Origin: Pseudomonas allokribbensis
GTDB taxonomy: Bacteria; Pseudomonadota; Gammaproteobacteria; Pseudomonadales; Pseudomonadaceae
DNA length: 64,000 nucleotides
NCBI RefSeq assembly: GCF_014863605.1
Contig: NZ_CP062252.1
Span: forward strand, 682,001-746,000
Direction of reading: 5' to 3'
In this document: piece after piece, positions 47,602 to 60,665 of the stretch
Position numbering within the stretch: position 1 is the first letter of the stretch
Layout of the letters: each line of letters starts with the position of its first letter
The notes under the pieces: model-generated
The model's input: the letters and a program-made list of their open reading frames with translations, nothing else
The model's database searches: none
What the model was told of the DNA's origin: nothing
Translations under genes and position numbers: made by a program

Positions 47602-48369
47602 ATGAAAATAGATGGCGGTGCGATACGCCGTCATCTATCACCTGTGCTGGAGGTATGGATGAACATGCAATACTCGGTTTATGCCAATGCAGGAGCATTG
47701 GTTTTGCTACCGTCAGGAATGTCCGCCCAGGAACAGCAAGATGTTCAGCACTCCGTCTTGTTTGCACAATTGGCAGCCACCCGGAAATGGCTTCAATCCA
47801 GCCAGGTCGAATGGTATTCGATCTGGCAGCAAGTTTTGAAAGACAGTTGGTTGCAACGGAAAGTGGCATGGGACATCTTCGCCCCGCCGGTGGACGCCAC
47901 GGCGACGGCCATGGACTGGATGACCCTGCTGCTGGAGAAGTCGCTCGATGATGTCGATGCCCGTGAATGGCTGCCGGTACTGCAAGACATTGCCGGGTTG
48001 CCGGCGGCAGATCCGCTGATCGTGTTTCTTCGGGAGAGGATCCAGCTACCTGTACTGGCACCGGAGGACGAGGCCGGGCCGGTTGACCTGCTTCGTTTTC
48101 TGGTCGTCGTTGCGCAACCGGGTCCTCGTCTGAACGCGGTGTATATCACCCTGAAGTCTTCAGAGGGCGGTACAGTCAATCCGTTTTCCAGGGTCTTCAC
48201 ATCGGCCGATGTGCAGGGTGTCGTCGAACAAAAGTTTTTCCAGGCGGATATGTCTGCCGTACTGCAGGAGCCGATCCGAGGCGTGCTGGAAAAGCGCCTG
48301 GAACCGTTCGCTGAGCTGATCCGGCAAATGCCCGGGAAGCCAGAGGTAGAGGCTGGCGTCCAACGCTGA
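47602..48369 (+). CDS. Uncharacterised protein, member B of the three-gene paralogous family
   Basis: A 255-residue protein of unknown function from ATG 47602, four bases after the previous stop, so the two are cotranscribed. The core LPSGMSAQEQQDVQHSVLFA and VEWYSIWQQVLKD aligns with GMSDQNRADVLNTYLFA and KEWYQIFLQVMQD of member A. Residues after ~100 diverge more and are richer in acidic and Pro residues. The end (PIRGVLEKRLEPFAELIRQM) matches the closing helix of members A and C. The stop codon abuts the retS stop on the other strand with no bases between. No ribosome-binding site is obvious, so translation may depend on coupling to member A. Confidence 0.8.
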   Translation: MKIDGGAIRRHLSPVLEVWMNMQYSVYANAGALVLLPSGMSAQEQQDVQHSVLFAQLAATRKWLQSSQVEWYSIWQQVLKDSWLQRKVAWDIFAPPVDATATAMDWMTLLLEKSLDDVDAREWLPVLQDIAGLPAADPLIVFLRERIQLPVLAPEDEAGPVDLLRFLVVVAQPGPRLNAVYITLKSSEGGTVNPFSRVFTSADVQGVVEQKFFQADMSAVLQEPIRGVLEKRLEPFAELIRQMPGKPEVEAGVQR

Positions 48370-51147
<2,778 letters not shown>

Positions 51148-51249
51148 GGCGAAATCCCTTCGTAGGTTGATGCCAGAATATAACGATGCGCAGCGTCGGA
51201 ACAGTCCGGCAAGGACCAAGGGCCCTTGCCGGAAACACAGCGTAGCTTA

Positions 51250-52542
51250 TTACCGGGTTTCGCCGCGTTCACGAGCAATGGCGCGGTAGCCAATGTCGGT
51301 GCGGTAGAAGCAGCCTTCCCAGTCGATGGCCTTGGCCAGTTTGTAGGCCTGCTCCTGGGCAGCACCCACGCTGGCGCCCATGGCAGTAGCGCACAGCACC
51401 CGACCACCGGCCGTCACGACGTTGCCGTCCTTGAGCGCGGTGCCGGCGTGGAAGACCTTGCCTTCCAGGCTCGCTGCCGCGTCCAGACCGTTGATCGTCG
51501 CGCCCTTGGCGTAGTCGCCCGGGTAACCGCCAGCGGCCAGCACGATGCCGACGCTCGGACGTGGATCCCACTGCGCTTCGACTTTATCCAGGGCCTGGGC
51601 CAATGCCGCTTCGACCAGCAACACCAGGCTCGACTGCAGACGCAGCATTACCGGTTGGGTTTCCGGATCGCCGAAACGGCAGTTGAACTCGATGACCTTC
51701 GGATTGCCGGCCTTGTCGATCATCAGACCGGCGTACAGGAAACCGGTGTAGACGTTGCCTTCCTCGGCCATACCGCGCACGGTCGGCCAGATCACCAGAT
51801 CCATCACGCGCTGGTGCACGTCGGCGGTGACCACCGGGGCAGGGGAGTAAGCCCCCATGCCGCCGGTGTTCGGGCCGCTGTCGCCGTCGCCGACGCGTTT
51901 GTGGTCCTGGCTGGTGGCCATCGGCAGGACGTTCTTGCCGTCGACCATGACGATGAAGCTGGCTTCTTCGCCGTCGAGGAACTCTTCGATCACGACGCGC
52001 GAACCAGCGTCGCCGAAGGCGTTGCCGGCGAGCATGTCGCGCACGGCGTCTTCGGCTTCGGCCAGGGTCATGGCGACGATCACGCCTTTACCGGCGGCCA
52101 GGCCGTCGGCCTTGATCACGATCGGCGCGCCTTTTTCACGCAGGTAAGCCAGGGCAGGCTCGATCTCGGTGAAGTTCTGGTAGTCGGCAGTCGGGATCTT
52201 GTGGCGAGCCAGGAAATCCTTGGTGAAGGCTTTCGAGCCTTCCAGCTGCGCGGCACCGGCGGTCGGACCGAAGCAGTCCAGGCCACGGGAGCGGAACAGG
52301 TCGACGACGCCGGCAACCAGCGGCACTTCCGGACCGACGATGGTCAGCGAAACGTTCTTCTCGGCGAAGTCGGCCAGTTGCTCGAGGGCCAGTACGTCGA
52401 TGGCGACGTTTTCGCACTTGGCTTCAATCGCGGTGCCGGCGTTGCCCGGTGCGACGAATACCTTCTGCACACGCGGATCCTGAGCCACTTTCCAGGCCAG
52501 GGCGTGTTCGCGGCCACCGCTGCCAATGATCAAAACATTCAT
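51250..52542 (-). CDS. purD: Phosphoribosylamine-glycine ligase
   Basis: A 430-residue GAR synthetase of de novo purine synthesis with an ATP-grasp fold. It starts MNVLIIGSGGREHALAWKVA and has SRDHKRVGD-like SQDHKRVGDGDSGPNTGGMG and VIEFNCRFGDPETQPVMLRL, all diagnostic. The gene follows purH by about 78 bases, across a partial REP palindrome. The purH-purD-retS order is conserved in Pseudomonas. Confidence 0.98.
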   Translation of the reverse strand: MNVLIIGSGGREHALAWKVAQDPRVQKVFVAPGNAGTAIEAKCENVAIDVLALEQLADFAEKNVSLTIVGPEVPLVAGVVDLFRSRGLDCFGPTAGAAQLEGSKAFTKDFLARHKIPTADYQNFTEIEPALAYLREKGAPIVIKADGLAAGKGVIVAMTLAEAEDAVRDMLAGNAFGDAGSRVVIEEFLDGEEASFIVMVDGKNVLPMATSQDHKRVGDGDSGPNTGGMGAYSPAPVVTADVHQRVMDLVIWPTVRGMAEEGNVYTGFLYAGLMIDKAGNPKVIEFNCRFGDPETQPVMLRLQSSLVLLVEAALAQALDKVEAQWDPRPSVGIVLAAGGYPGDYAKGATINGLDAAASLEGKVFHAGTALKDGNVVTAGGRVLCATAMGASVGAAQEQAYKLAKAIDWEGCFYRTDIGYRAIARERGETR

Positions 52543-52584
52543 TTCAAAAACCTCGGATGACGCTAATTCTGTAGGGGCTGCATA

Positions 52585-52608
52585 CCCACGCAGAGCGTGG
52601 GCACGATC
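52585..52608. repeat. Partial copy of the REP-like palindrome
   Basis: CCCACGC-AGA-GCGTGGG followed by CACGATC matches 23 of 24 bases of the repeat at 17895-17918. The left arm is degraded beyond the 7-bp core. It lies in the purH-purD gap. Confidence 0.75.
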
Positions 52609-52619
52609 AAGCAGGAAAA

Positions 52620-54227
52620 TCAGTGGCGGAAATGACGCATGCCAGTGAACACCATCGCGATACCGGCTTCGTCAGCAGCAGCAATCACTTCAGCATCGCG
52701 CATCGAACCGCCTGGCTGGATCACCGCTGTGATACCGACCTTGGCCGCATTGTCCAGGCCGTCGCGGAACGGGAAGAACGCATCGGATGCCATCACGGAA
52801 CCTGCGACTTGCAGACCGGCGTGTTCAGCCTTGATCGCGGCAATACGTGCCGAGTTCACGCGGCTCATCTGGCCGGCGCCGACACCGATGGTCTGACGGT
52901 TCTTGGCGTAGACGATGGCGTTGGATTTAACGTACTTGGCCACTTTCCAGGCGAAGATCAGGTCGTGGATTTCCTGTTCGGTCGGGGCGCGCTTGGTCAC
53001 CACTTTCAGGTCGTCGGCGCCGATCATGCCGATGTCACGGCTCTGAACCAGCAGGCCACCGTTGACGCGCTTGTAGTCCCAGGCAGCAGCGCGGTCAGCC
53101 GACCAGTCGCCGCAGGCCAGCAGGCGCACATTGGCCTTGGCAGCAACGATGGCACGAGCTTCTTCGCTGACGCTCGGGGCGATGATCACTTCAACGAACT
53201 GACGCTCGACGATCGCCTTGGCGGTCTCGGCATCCAGTTCACGGTTGAAGGCGATGATGCCGCCGAACGCCGACTCGGTGTCGGTGGCGTAGGCCAGTTC
53301 GTAGGCCTGACGGATGCCGCCTTCGGCGTCCGGGCTCACGGCCACGCCGCACGGGTTGGCGTGCTTGACGATCACGCAGGCTGGTTTGACGAAGCTCTTC
53401 ACGCATTCCAGCGCGGCGTCGGTGTCGGCCACGTTGTTGTACGACAGCTCTTTGCCTTGCAGCTGGGTGGCGGTAGCGATACCGACTTCGGCCGGTTTGG
53501 CTTCCACGTAGAACGCCGCGCTCTGGTGCGGGTTCTCGCCGTAGCGCATTTCCTGGGCCTTGATGAACTGGCTGTTGAAGGTGCGCGGGAATTCGCTGCG
53601 ACCTTCGGTGCTCAGGGTCTCGGCAGCCTGGTTCACGGTGCCCATGTAGTTGGCGATCATGCCGTCGTAGGCGGCGGTGTGCTCGAACGCCTTGAGCATC
53701 AGGTCGAAACGCTGAGCATAGGTCAGGCCGCCGGCCTTGAGGTTTTCCAGGACGTTGGCGTAATCGCTGGCATTCACCACGATGGCCACGTCTTTATGGT
53801 TTTTCGCGGCCGAACGGACCATGGTCGGGCCGCCGATGTCGATGTTTTCGATGGCGGTCGGCAGGTCGCAGCCTGGCTTGCTGATGGTGGCTTCGAACGG
53901 GTACAGGTTGACGGCTACCAGATCGATCGGCTTGATGCCGTGCTCGTTCATGATCGCGTCATCGATACCGCGACGACCGAGGATCCCGCCGTGGATTTTC
54001 GGGTGCAGGGTTTTCACCCGCCCGTCCATCATCTCTGCGAAACCGGTGTAATCCGCGACTTCCACTGCGGCCACGCCGTTGTCCTGCAGCAGTTTGAAGG
54101 TCCCGCCGGTGGAAAGGATTTCCACGCCCAGGGCTTCCAGCTCCCTGGCGAATTCGAGGATCCCGGTCTTGTCGGAAACACTGATCAAGGCGCGGCGGAT
54201 CGGCAGGCGGGTAGTCTGGTCGGTCAT
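52620..54227 (-). CDS. purH: Bifunctional AICAR formyltransferase / IMP cyclohydrolase
   Basis: A 535-residue PurH that carries out the last two steps to IMP. The N-terminal cyclohydrolase part has [20 protein letters not shown] and [13 protein letters not shown]. The C-terminal formyltransferase part has [20 protein letters not shown] with the catalytic KH, and [23 protein letters not shown] 54227 ([12 protein letters not shown]) is the family start. It follows fis across a terminator-like hairpin. Confidence 0.98.
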   Translation of the reverse strand: MTDQTTRLPIRRALISVSDKTGILEFARELEALGVEILSTGGTFKLLQDNGVAAVEVADYTGFAEMMDGRVKTLHPKIHGGILGRRGIDDAIMNEHGIKPIDLVAVNLYPFEATISKPGCDLPTAIENIDIGGPTMVRSAAKNHKDVAIVVNASDYANVLENLKAGGLTYAQRFDLMLKAFEHTAAYDGMIANYMGTVNQAAETLSTEGRSEFPRTFNSQFIKAQEMRYGENPHQSAAFYVEAKPAEVGIATATQLQGKELSYNNVADTDAALECVKSFVKPACVIVKHANPCGVAVSPDAEGGIRQAYELAYATDTESAFGGIIAFNRELDAETAKAIVERQFVEVIIAPSVSEEARAIVAAKANVRLLACGDWSADRAAAWDYKRVNGGLLVQSRDIGMIGADDLKVVTKRAPTEQEIHDLIFAWKVAKYVKSNAIVYAKNRQTIGVGAGQMSRVNSARIAAIKAEHAGLQVAGSVMASDAFFPFRDGLDNAAKVGITAVIQPGGSMRDAEVIAAADEAGIAMVFTGMRHFRH

Positions 54228-54259
54228 CTCAATTTCCATCAAAAGCAAGGGAAGTCAGC

Positions 54260-54292
54260 AAAAAAGGCGACCGGTTTTACGCGGGCGCCTTT
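54260..54292 (-). terminator. Terminator after fis
   Basis: On the minus strand AAAGGCG and CGCCTTT pair around a 16-base loop, with the stem ending in a run of six T. It separates dusB-fis from purH, though partial read-through is possible. Confidence 0.6.
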
Positions 54293-54309
54293 CTGGTTTG
54301 ATTGAATGC

Positions 54310-54630
54310 TTACAGCAGATCGTATTGCTTGAGTTTCTTGCGCAGCGTGCCGCGGTTGAGTCCGAGCAGCTCGCTGGCCTTGGTCTGGTTGCCCTTGACG
54401 TAGTTCATCACGCTTTCGAGCAGGGGAGCCTCGACTTCGGAGAGCACCAGGTTGTACACGTCCGTGACGGCTGCGCCCTCAAGGTGGGCGAAATAATTGT
54501 GCAGCGCCTTCTCGACACTCCCGCGAAGGGTCTGGCCTTCTTCGCTCGGTGTATTGAGGTGCTGTTTCAAATTCACGTTGTCGCTCACGGGTGTTGTTCC
54601 ACTCACTAAAGTCTCGGTCATCATCGTCAT
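54310..54630 (-). CDS. fis: DNA-binding protein Fis
   Basis: A 106-residue nucleoid protein. The C-terminal helix-turn-helix is intact ([20 protein letters not shown]), and the dimer helices precede it (LLESVMNYV). Fis bends DNA and tunes rRNA, tRNA and virulence promoters. It overlaps the end of dusB by four bases, and the dusB-fis pair is the classic gammaproteobacterial arrangement. ATG 54630 gives [11 protein letters not shown]. Confidence 0.97.
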   Translation of the reverse strand: MTMMTETLVSGTTPVSDNVNLKQHLNTPSEEGQTLRGSVEKALHNYFAHLEGAAVTDVYNLVLSEVEAPLLESVMNYVKGNQTKASELLGLNRGTLRKKLKQYDLL

Positions 54631-55637
54631 GCGGCCACCCCTTCTCCGTCCCCTGTCAGGCTCTTGTAACGTTCGGCGAAGAACTCCCGAACGTTGGCGC
54701 ATTGTGTTTCCGTACCATCCAAACGATTGAAACGGGCGCGAAACTCCTTGGCGCCCGGCAAGGTTGCGAGATACCAGCCCACATGCTTTCGGGCAATGCG
54801 TACACCCATCACGTCCCCATAAAAGGCGTGGAGGGCAGCCAGATGCTCAAGCAGAATGCGTTCCACCTCGATCAGCTCCGGCGCCGGCAGTTTTTCGCCG
54901 GTACGCAGGAAGTGTTCGATCTCACGAAAAATCCATGGCCGCCCCTGGGCGGCCCGGCCGATCAACAGGCCATCGGCACCGGTCGCGTCGAGCACGTAGC
55001 GGGCCTTTTCTGGCGATACGATGTCGCCGTTGGCAAAGACCGGAATCGACACCGCCTGCTTGATCGCGGCAATGGTGTCGTACTCGGCTTCGCCGGTGTA
55101 CAGGTCGGCGCGGGTGCGGCCATGCACCGCCAGCGCCGTGATCCCGGCCTGCTCGGCGATCTTCGCCACGGTCAGGCCGTTCTTGTTGTCGCGATCCCAT
55201 CCGGTGCGGATCTTCAGGGTCACCGGCACATCAACCGCAGCCACCACGGCGTGCAGGATCTCGGTAACCAGTGCTTCATCCTTCAACAACGCGGAGCCGG
55301 CAGCCTTGTTGCAGACTTTTTTTGCCGGGCAACCCATGTTGATATCGATAATCTGTGCACCCAGTTCGACGTTGGCCCGGGCCGCATCCGCCAGCATCTG
55401 CGCGTCGCCACCGGCAATCTGTACCGAGCGTGGCTCGGGATCGCCTTCGTGGATCATGCGCATGCGCGACTTGCGGGTATTCCACAGGCTCATGTCACTG
55501 GTGACCATTTCCGAGACTACAAGCCCTGCGCCCAATCGCTTGCACAACTGACGAAAGGGCTGGTCGGTGACACCCGCCATGGGGGCGAGGATCAAGCCGT
55601 TCTGCAATGTATATGGGCCGATGCGTACCGCCGACAT
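54627..55637 (-). CDS. dusB: tRNA-dihydrouridine synthase B
   Basis: A 336-residue flavoenzyme that reduces uridines in the tRNA D-loop. It has the N-terminal FMN-site [20 protein letters not shown], the catalytic cysteine C103 in [20 protein letters not shown], and [13 protein letters not shown]. It is the first gene of the dusB-fis operon. Its promoter lies in the 185-base gap before it. Confidence 0.97.
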   Translation of the reverse strand: MSAVRIGPYTLQNGLILAPMAGVTDQPFRQLCKRLGAGLVVSEMVTSDMSLWNTRKSRMRMIHEGDPEPRSVQIAGGDAQMLADAARANVELGAQIIDINMGCPAKKVCNKAAGSALLKDEALVTEILHAVVAAVDVPVTLKIRTGWDRDNKNGLTVAKIAEQAGITALAVHGRTRADLYTGEAEYDTIAAIKQAVSIPVFANGDIVSPEKARYVLDATGADGLLIGRAAQGRPWIFREIEHFLRTGEKLPAPELIEVERILLEHLAALHAFYGDVMGVRIARKHVGWYLATLPGAKEFRARFNRLDGTETQCANVREFFAERYKSLTGDGEGVAA

Positions 55638-55822
55638 AGGACTTCCCTGAAGTGGGGCCGGATCATGAGAGTTCGAAAAAGGGTTGGCATGATACCCGCT
55701 CTCGATGACTGGATAAAGGCTGAATTGAACAAAATCTGAACAGTTATTCTGTTATTACCGCCGGTTTGGTCGGTCGATGCCCAGTCAGAAAACTGCCGTC
55801 AAACCCGGAGCGGTGAAGCGTT

Positions 55823-57094
55823 TCACTCGGGCGAGTGGAAACTCAGGCTGTAGTTCACCGCTTTCGGCCCCGGGTCGAGGATGTCGAGGGCGATGTGGAT
55901 CGGCGTCTGCGGCGGCATCTCCGCCATGCCTTCAAGGTCGCCGTTGAGGTATTCGCCGGGTTTGAAGCGACGGCTGGCGATCAGGTGGCCGTTGAGGTCG
56001 GCGAAGCGCAACTCCAGCAGCGGAAACGGTTGCGAGAAGGGCGCGCGGTTATAGATGATCGCGTCCACCACCAGCGCTCCGCTGAACTCCGGATGGCTGC
56101 GCACTACCAGGTTGCTGCTCTTGATCTTGGCGATATCGACCTTGGACGGCACCGTGCAGCCGATCTGCGGGCAGAGTTGCTGGAACCACGGGCGGTATTG
56201 ATCCTGGCGGGCCAGCTCATCGAAATGATAGGCGATGTACTGACCGGCGAGAGCGCCAGCGGCCAAAAGGATCAACAACAGCCAGAGCAGGCGTCGGCCC
56301 CAGGGCGAACGGCGTTTCTGCCAGTCCAGTTGCAGCGGGTCGTCGGTCAGGTCCTGCAGCACTTCGGCACGTACGCCGGGCTCGCTGCGTTCGCGCTTTT
56401 TACGCGGCGGCTCGACCGGTGTCAGGTCGTCGTCCGTCTCGTCACTGGCCGACAGGCGTTCGTGGCGCGCGGAATGATCGATCGGGTCGTGCAGGCGCAG
56501 TTGCGGGATGGGCGGCTCGTCATCGAGATCCACTGGTTCCAGCGACAATGACGGTTCGGTGCGTTCCGGTTTTACCGGTTCCGGATCGACGGCTTCGGTT
56601 TCATGCTCGGGTTCACTGACCCGCTCGTCCGCCGGTTCGCTGAACAGGCTGTCCGACCACGGCTCGTCTTCCGGCTCATGGCTGTCGCGTCGAGCGCTGA
56701 GAGACTCTTCGCGCGGGCGGCCGAATTCGGTGGTCGGCTGGATTTCCCGCTGCTCGAGGCGGGCCAGTTCCTGATCCAGATCCAGGCTGTCCAGATCCAG
56801 CTCGGCGGCGCTCCACTGCTTCTGGCTGATGGTGCGCGGCTCAGGCGGTTCGATTGGCTCGGGTGGTCTGGCGACGACCGGTGCTTCGGTGACCGGTGCC
56901 GGTTCGACGATGGCTGGCGCTACCGGCGTGACTGCTTCCTTGCCTGCGCGTTGTTCGAGCAACTGCTTGGCTGCGTTGAACACTTGCAGGCAGGAGCCGC
57001 AACGAACCACCCCGCGGGCCACGCTCAATTGAGTGTGGCTGACGCGGAAACTGGTTTGGCAATGCGGGCACTGGGTGACGAAGCTGTCGGTCAT
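55823..57094 (-). CDS. Zinc-ribbon / DUF3426 membrane protein
   Basis: A 423-residue protein with an N-terminal MJ0042-type zinc ribbon (CPHCQTSFRV...VRCGSCLQVFNA). A long acidic, Glu/Pro-rich low-complexity linker (~50-270) follows, then one membrane helix (LLWLLLILLAAGALAGQYIA) and a C-terminal DUF3426 domain that would face the periplasm. The function is unknown. The gene lies between dusB and prmA as in other pseudomonads. The linker varies freely, so its length means little. Confidence 0.9.
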   Translation of the reverse strand: MTDSFVTQCPHCQTSFRVSHTQLSVARGVVRCGSCLQVFNAAKQLLEQRAGKEAVTPVAPAIVEPAPVTEAPVVARPPEPIEPPEPRTISQKQWSAAELDLDSLDLDQELARLEQREIQPTTEFGRPREESLSARRDSHEPEDEPWSDSLFSEPADERVSEPEHETEAVDPEPVKPERTEPSLSLEPVDLDDEPPIPQLRLHDPIDHSARHERLSASDETDDDLTPVEPPRKKRERSEPGVRAEVLQDLTDDPLQLDWQKRRSPWGRRLLWLLLILLAAGALAGQYIAYHFDELARQDQYRPWFQQLCPQIGCTVPSKVDIAKIKSSNLVVRSHPEFSGALVVDAIIYNRAPFSQPFPLLELRFADLNGHLIASRRFKPGEYLNGDLEGMAEMPPQTPIHIALDILDPGPKAVNYSLSFHSPE

Positions 57095-57124
57095 GCGGCG
57101 ATCCGGATTGAGCAGGCGGTCATT

Positions 57125-58003
57125 CTAGCGCCGACGGCCGGTGATGCGCACCCAGCCATCGCGATTGGCGATCGGGTCGAGATCGAAGTCCTGCGCGTAG
57201 GCGGCGGCGACTTCTTCACCTTGTTCGGCGAGGATCCCGGACAGTGCGAGACGCCCGCCGGACTTGACCAGGCCGGACAGTTGCGGCGCCAGGGAAACCA
57301 GCGGGCCGGCCAGAATATTGGCCACCAGCACGTCAGCTTTGACCTGCGGCAGATCCTCCGGCAGGTACAGCGGGAACAGCTCGTCGGCAATACCGTTGCG
57401 ACCGGCGTTGTCGCGGGACGCTTCCAGCGCCTGCACGTCGATGTCGGTGCCGACGGCTTCCTTGGCGCCGAGCAGCAGGGCGGCGATGGCCAGAATCCCC
57501 GAGCCGCAACCGAAGTCCAGCACGTTGCAGTCTTTCAGGTCCTGACCGTCCAGCCATTCCAGGCACAGGGCCGTGGTCGGGTGGGTGCCAGTGCCGAACG
57601 CCAGGCCCGGATCCAGCAGCAGGTTGACTGCGTCAGGTTGCGGCGCGGCGTGCCAGCTCGGCACGATCCACAGGCGCTGGCCGAATTGCATCGGCTGGAA
57701 ACCGTCCATCCAGCTGCGTTCCCAGTCCTGGTCTTCGATCACTTCGCTGTGATGCTCGGGCAGCGGGCTGCCGGTCAGCAGCTCGAGATGGGCCAGTACC
57801 GGCGCCGCTTCGGTGCCGCCCTCGAACAGGGCCAGCAGGTGGGTGTGCGCCCACAGCGGGGTGGTATTGAGTTCCGGTTCGAAGATCGGCTGATCTTCGG
57901 CGTCCATGAAGGTCACCGAAACGGCGCCCACTTCAAGGAAAGCGTCTTCGTAGGTTTCGGCTTGTTCTGGGCTGATGGCGAGACGGACTTGCAGCCAAGG
58001 CAT
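57125..58003 (-). CDS. prmA: Ribosomal protein L11 methyltransferase
   Basis: A 292-residue SAM-dependent enzyme that trimethylates ribosomal protein L11. It starts [20 protein letters not shown] and has the SAM motif [20 protein letters not shown] and the downstream [36 protein letters not shown] is diagnostic. ATG 58003 is the family start; the upstream ATG 58060 would add a non-conserved leader. Confidence 0.97.
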   Translation of the reverse strand: MPWLQVRLAISPEQAETYEDAFLEVGAVSVTFMDAEDQPIFEPELNTTPLWAHTHLLALFEGGTEAAPVLAHLELLTGSPLPEHHSEVIEDQDWERSWMDGFQPMQFGQRLWIVPSWHAAPQPDAVNLLLDPGLAFGTGTHPTTALCLEWLDGQDLKDCNVLDFGCGSGILAIAALLLGAKEAVGTDIDVQALEASRDNAGRNGIADELFPLYLPEDLPQVKADVLVANILAGPLVSLAPQLSGLVKSGGRLALSGILAEQGEEVAAAYAQDFDLDPIANRDGWVRITGRRR

Positions 58004-58127
58004 GGCGGGCACCTGTGAAAAAGATTGATTGCAGCCTAGCGGCCTGCGAGAAGCGCGCAAGTTTACGCGAGCGCGACGGTTTTGTGGGAGCGGGTAATGT
58101 GTGAGCAGATGAAACCTTCGGAAACAA

Positions 58128-58151
58128 CAAAGCCGCCCGAAGGCGGCTTTG
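58128..58151 (-). terminator. Terminator after accC
   Basis: CAAAGCCGCC and GGCGGCTTTG form a perfect 10-bp stem. On the minus strand the loop is the stable UUCG tetraloop and the stem is followed by TTGTTTCC. It ends the aroQ-accB-accC operon. Confidence 0.88.
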
Positions 58152-58169
58152 TCATGGGCGGGCTGACGC

Positions 58170-59528
58170 TTAGTGCTTCTCGCCAGCCAGCTTGTGCTCG
58201 AGGTAGTGAATGTTCACGCCCCCTTTGCAGAAGCCTTCGTCGCGGGTCAGGTCACGGTGCAGCGGGATGTTGGTCTTGATCCCGTCAACCACGATTTCGT
58301 CCAGGGCATTGCGCATGCGTGCCATGGCTTCGTCGCGGGTGGCGCCGTAAGTGATCAGCTTGCCGATCAGCGAGTCGTAGTTCGGCGGAACTGCATAACC
58401 GCTGTACAGGTGCGAATCGACGCGAACGCCGTTGCCGCCTGGTGCGTGGAAATGCTTGACCGTGCCCGGGCTCGGCATGAAGGTTTTCGGGTCTTCAGCG
58501 TTGATCCGGCATTCCAGCGAGTGACCGCGGATGACCACGTCATCCTGAGTGAACGACAGCTTGTTGCCAGCGGCGATGCTGAGCATCTCCTTGACGATGT
58601 CGATACCGGTGACCATTTCCGAAACCGGGTGCTCCACCTGAACACGGGTGTTCATTTCGATGAAGTAGAAACGACCGTTCTCGTACAGGAACTCGAAGGT
58701 GCCGGCGCCACGGTAGCCGATGTCGACGCACGCCTTGACGCAGCGAGCGAGGACTTCCTTGCGGGCCTGCTCGTCGATGCCCGGTGCCGGCGCTTCTTCG
58801 AGGACCTTCTGGTGACGGCGCTGCAGCGAGCAGTCGCGGTCGCCCAGGTGGATGGCGTTACCCTGGCCGTCGGACAGAACCTGTACTTCGACGTGACGCG
58901 GGTTGGTCAGGAATTTTTCCAGATAGACCATCGGGTTGCCGAACGCCGCGCCAGCTTCGGTGCGGGTCAGCTTGGCGAAGGCGATCAGGTCTTCTTCCTT
59001 GTGCACCACGCGCATGCCGCGACCACCACCGCCGCCAGCGGCTTTGATGATCACCGGGTAGCCGACTTCACGACCGATGCGCAGTGCCGTTTCTTCGTCT
59101 TCCGGCAGTGGGCCGTCGGAGCCTGGAACGGTTGGAACGCCCGCTTCGATCATCGCGTGCTTGGCCGATACCTTGTCGCCCATCAGGCGAATGGTGTCGG
59201 CTTTCGGGCCGATGAAAGCGAAACCGGAGTTCTCGACCTGCTCGGCAAAGTCGGCGTTTTCCGCGAGGAAACCGTAGCCTGGGTGAATGGCGGTAGCGCC
59301 AGTCACTTCAGCGGCCGCGATGATTGCCGGGATGTGCAGGTAAGAGTGCGCGGCAGAAGCCGGGCCGATGCAGACGGATTCGTCTGCCAGACCCAGGTGC
59401 ATCAGCTCTTTGTCGGCCTTGGAGTAAACGGCGACGGTCTTGATGCCCATCTCTTTGCAGGCACGCAGAATCCGCAGGGCGATCTCACCGCGGTTAGCGA
59501 TCAGAACTTTTTCCAACTTCGCAGTCAT
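58170..59528 (-). CDS. accC: Biotin carboxylase subunit of acetyl-CoA carboxylase
   Basis: A 452-residue ATP-grasp enzyme that carboxylates the biotin on AccB, the first step of fatty acid synthesis. Motifs: [20 protein letters not shown], the glycine-rich loop [14 protein letters not shown], and the active-site [23 protein letters not shown] 59528 gives [15 protein letters not shown], the usual start. It lies 17 bases after accB. Confidence 0.98.
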   Translation of the reverse strand: MTAKLEKVLIANRGEIALRILRACKEMGIKTVAVYSKADKELMHLGLADESVCIGPASAAHSYLHIPAIIAAAEVTGATAIHPGYGFLAENADFAEQVENSGFAFIGPKADTIRLMGDKVSAKHAMIEAGVPTVPGSDGPLPEDEETALRIGREVGYPVIIKAAGGGGGRGMRVVHKEEDLIAFAKLTRTEAGAAFGNPMVYLEKFLTNPRHVEVQVLSDGQGNAIHLGDRDCSLQRRHQKVLEEAPAPGIDEQARKEVLARCVKACVDIGYRGAGTFEFLYENGRFYFIEMNTRVQVEHPVSEMVTGIDIVKEMLSIAAGNKLSFTQDDVVIRGHSLECRINAEDPKTFMPSPGTVKHFHAPGGNGVRVDSHLYSGYAVPPNYDSLIGKLITYGATRDEAMARMRNALDEIVVDGIKTNIPLHRDLTRDEGFCKGGVNIHYLEHKLAGEKH

Positions 59529-59545
59529 CAAAGGCTCTCCGCAGT

Positions 59546-60010
59546 TCAAACGATGGTGAACAGCGGTTGGTCGTACTCAACCGGCTGGCCGTCTTCGACG
59601 AGGATGGACTCGATCACACCGCTGGTTTCAGCTTCGATGTGGTTCATCATCTTCATGGCTTCAACGATGCACAGGGTGTCGCCTTTCTTCACGGTCTGGC
59701 CGACTTCAACGAAGGACGGCGAGGTTGGCGAAGATTTGCGATAGAAGGTGCCGACCATCGGCGAACGGGCAACGGTGCCGTTCAGCGCTGGAGCAGCAGC
59801 GGCAGCCGGAGCGGCGGCAGCGACTGGAGCGGCAGCGGCAACAGGTGCAGCGGCCGGAGCCTGCATCGGAGCCGGTGCGTAGTACTGCTGCGCCGGGGTC
59901 TTGCTGTGGCGGCTGATGCGTACGGACTCTTCGCCTTCCTTGATCTCGAGCTCGTCGATACCGGACTCTTCCAGCAATTCGATCAGTTTCTTAACTTTAC
60001 GGATATCCAT
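59546..60010 (-). CDS. accB: Biotin carboxyl carrier protein
   Basis: A 154-residue BCCP. An N-terminal helical domain ([20 protein letters not shown]) is followed by an Ala/Pro-rich flexible linker (~45-80) and the biotinyl domain, with the modified lysine K120 in [13 protein letters not shown]. It lies between aroQ (24 bases) and accC (17 bases). Confidence 0.98.
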   Translation of the reverse strand: MDIRKVKKLIELLEESGIDELEIKEGEESVRISRHSKTPAQQYYAPAPMQAPAAAPVAAAAPVAAAAPAAAAAPALNGTVARSPMVGTFYRKSSPTSPSFVEVGQTVKKGDTLCIVEAMKMMNHIEAETSGVIESILVEDGQPVEYDQPLFTIV

Positions 60011-60034
60011 GAATCATCAACTCCCAAGGGTCGG

Positions 60035-60490
60035 TCAGGGGCGTATAGCTTGTTGTTCAAGCTGCTCTAGTGCAGCCTCCAGGGCCAGTCGATAACCGCT
60101 GGCGCCAAGGCCGCAGATCACTCCCACCGCTACGTCGGAGAAGTAAGAGTGATGGCGGAAAGGTTCGCGTTTGTGCACGTTGGACAAATGCACTTCGATG
60201 AATGGGATGCTCACCGCCAGCAGCGCGTCACGTAATGCGACACTTGTGTGTGTAAAAGCTGCTGGGTTGATCAGAATGAAGTCCACACCTTCGCCGCGTG
60301 CGGCGTGGATGCGGTCGATCAATTCGTACTCGGCGTTGCTTTGCAGGTACAGCAGGTGATGGCCGGCTTCACGGGCGCGGCGCTCCAGGTCCTGATTGAT
60401 CTGCGCCAGGGTCGTCGACCCGTAGGTCCCGGGTTCGCGGGTGCCGAGCAGGTTCAGGTTGGGGCCGTGCAGCACCAGTAGCGTTGCCAT
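60035..60490 (-). CDS. aroQ: Type II 3-dehydroquinate dehydratase
   Basis: A 151-residue enzyme of the shikimate pathway. It has [20 protein letters not shown] with the catalytic tyrosine, [20 protein letters not shown] and [20 protein letters not shown]. It starts the aroQ-accB-accC operon, an arrangement conserved in Pseudomonas. The 175-base gap upstream presumably holds the promoter; I see no clear regulatory repeat in it. Confidence 0.98.
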   Translation of the reverse strand: MATLLVLHGPNLNLLGTREPGTYGSTTLAQINQDLERRAREAGHHLLYLQSNAEYELIDRIHAARGEGVDFILINPAAFTHTSVALRDALLAVSIPFIEVHLSNVHKREPFRHHSYFSDVAVGVICGLGASGYRLALEAALEQLEQQAIRP

Positions 60491-60665
60491 CTGCGTGTTC
60501 CTTGTTATGGGTGAGCCTTCGTCAGAACCCGGCGACTATGCCGCAAAGACTTTGTGACTGTCCAGTTCTCTGCAATAGCCAGCACGATCTCCGATGTTTG
60601 CGCGAAATATGTGACTGAGTGATCAGATCCGGTCATTCGCGCCGCCAAACCCCGCAGAGTTGCGA

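Noticed and set aside
58173..59744. A 523-codon open frame opposite accC
   Set aside because: Antisense shadow of a highly conserved essential gene.
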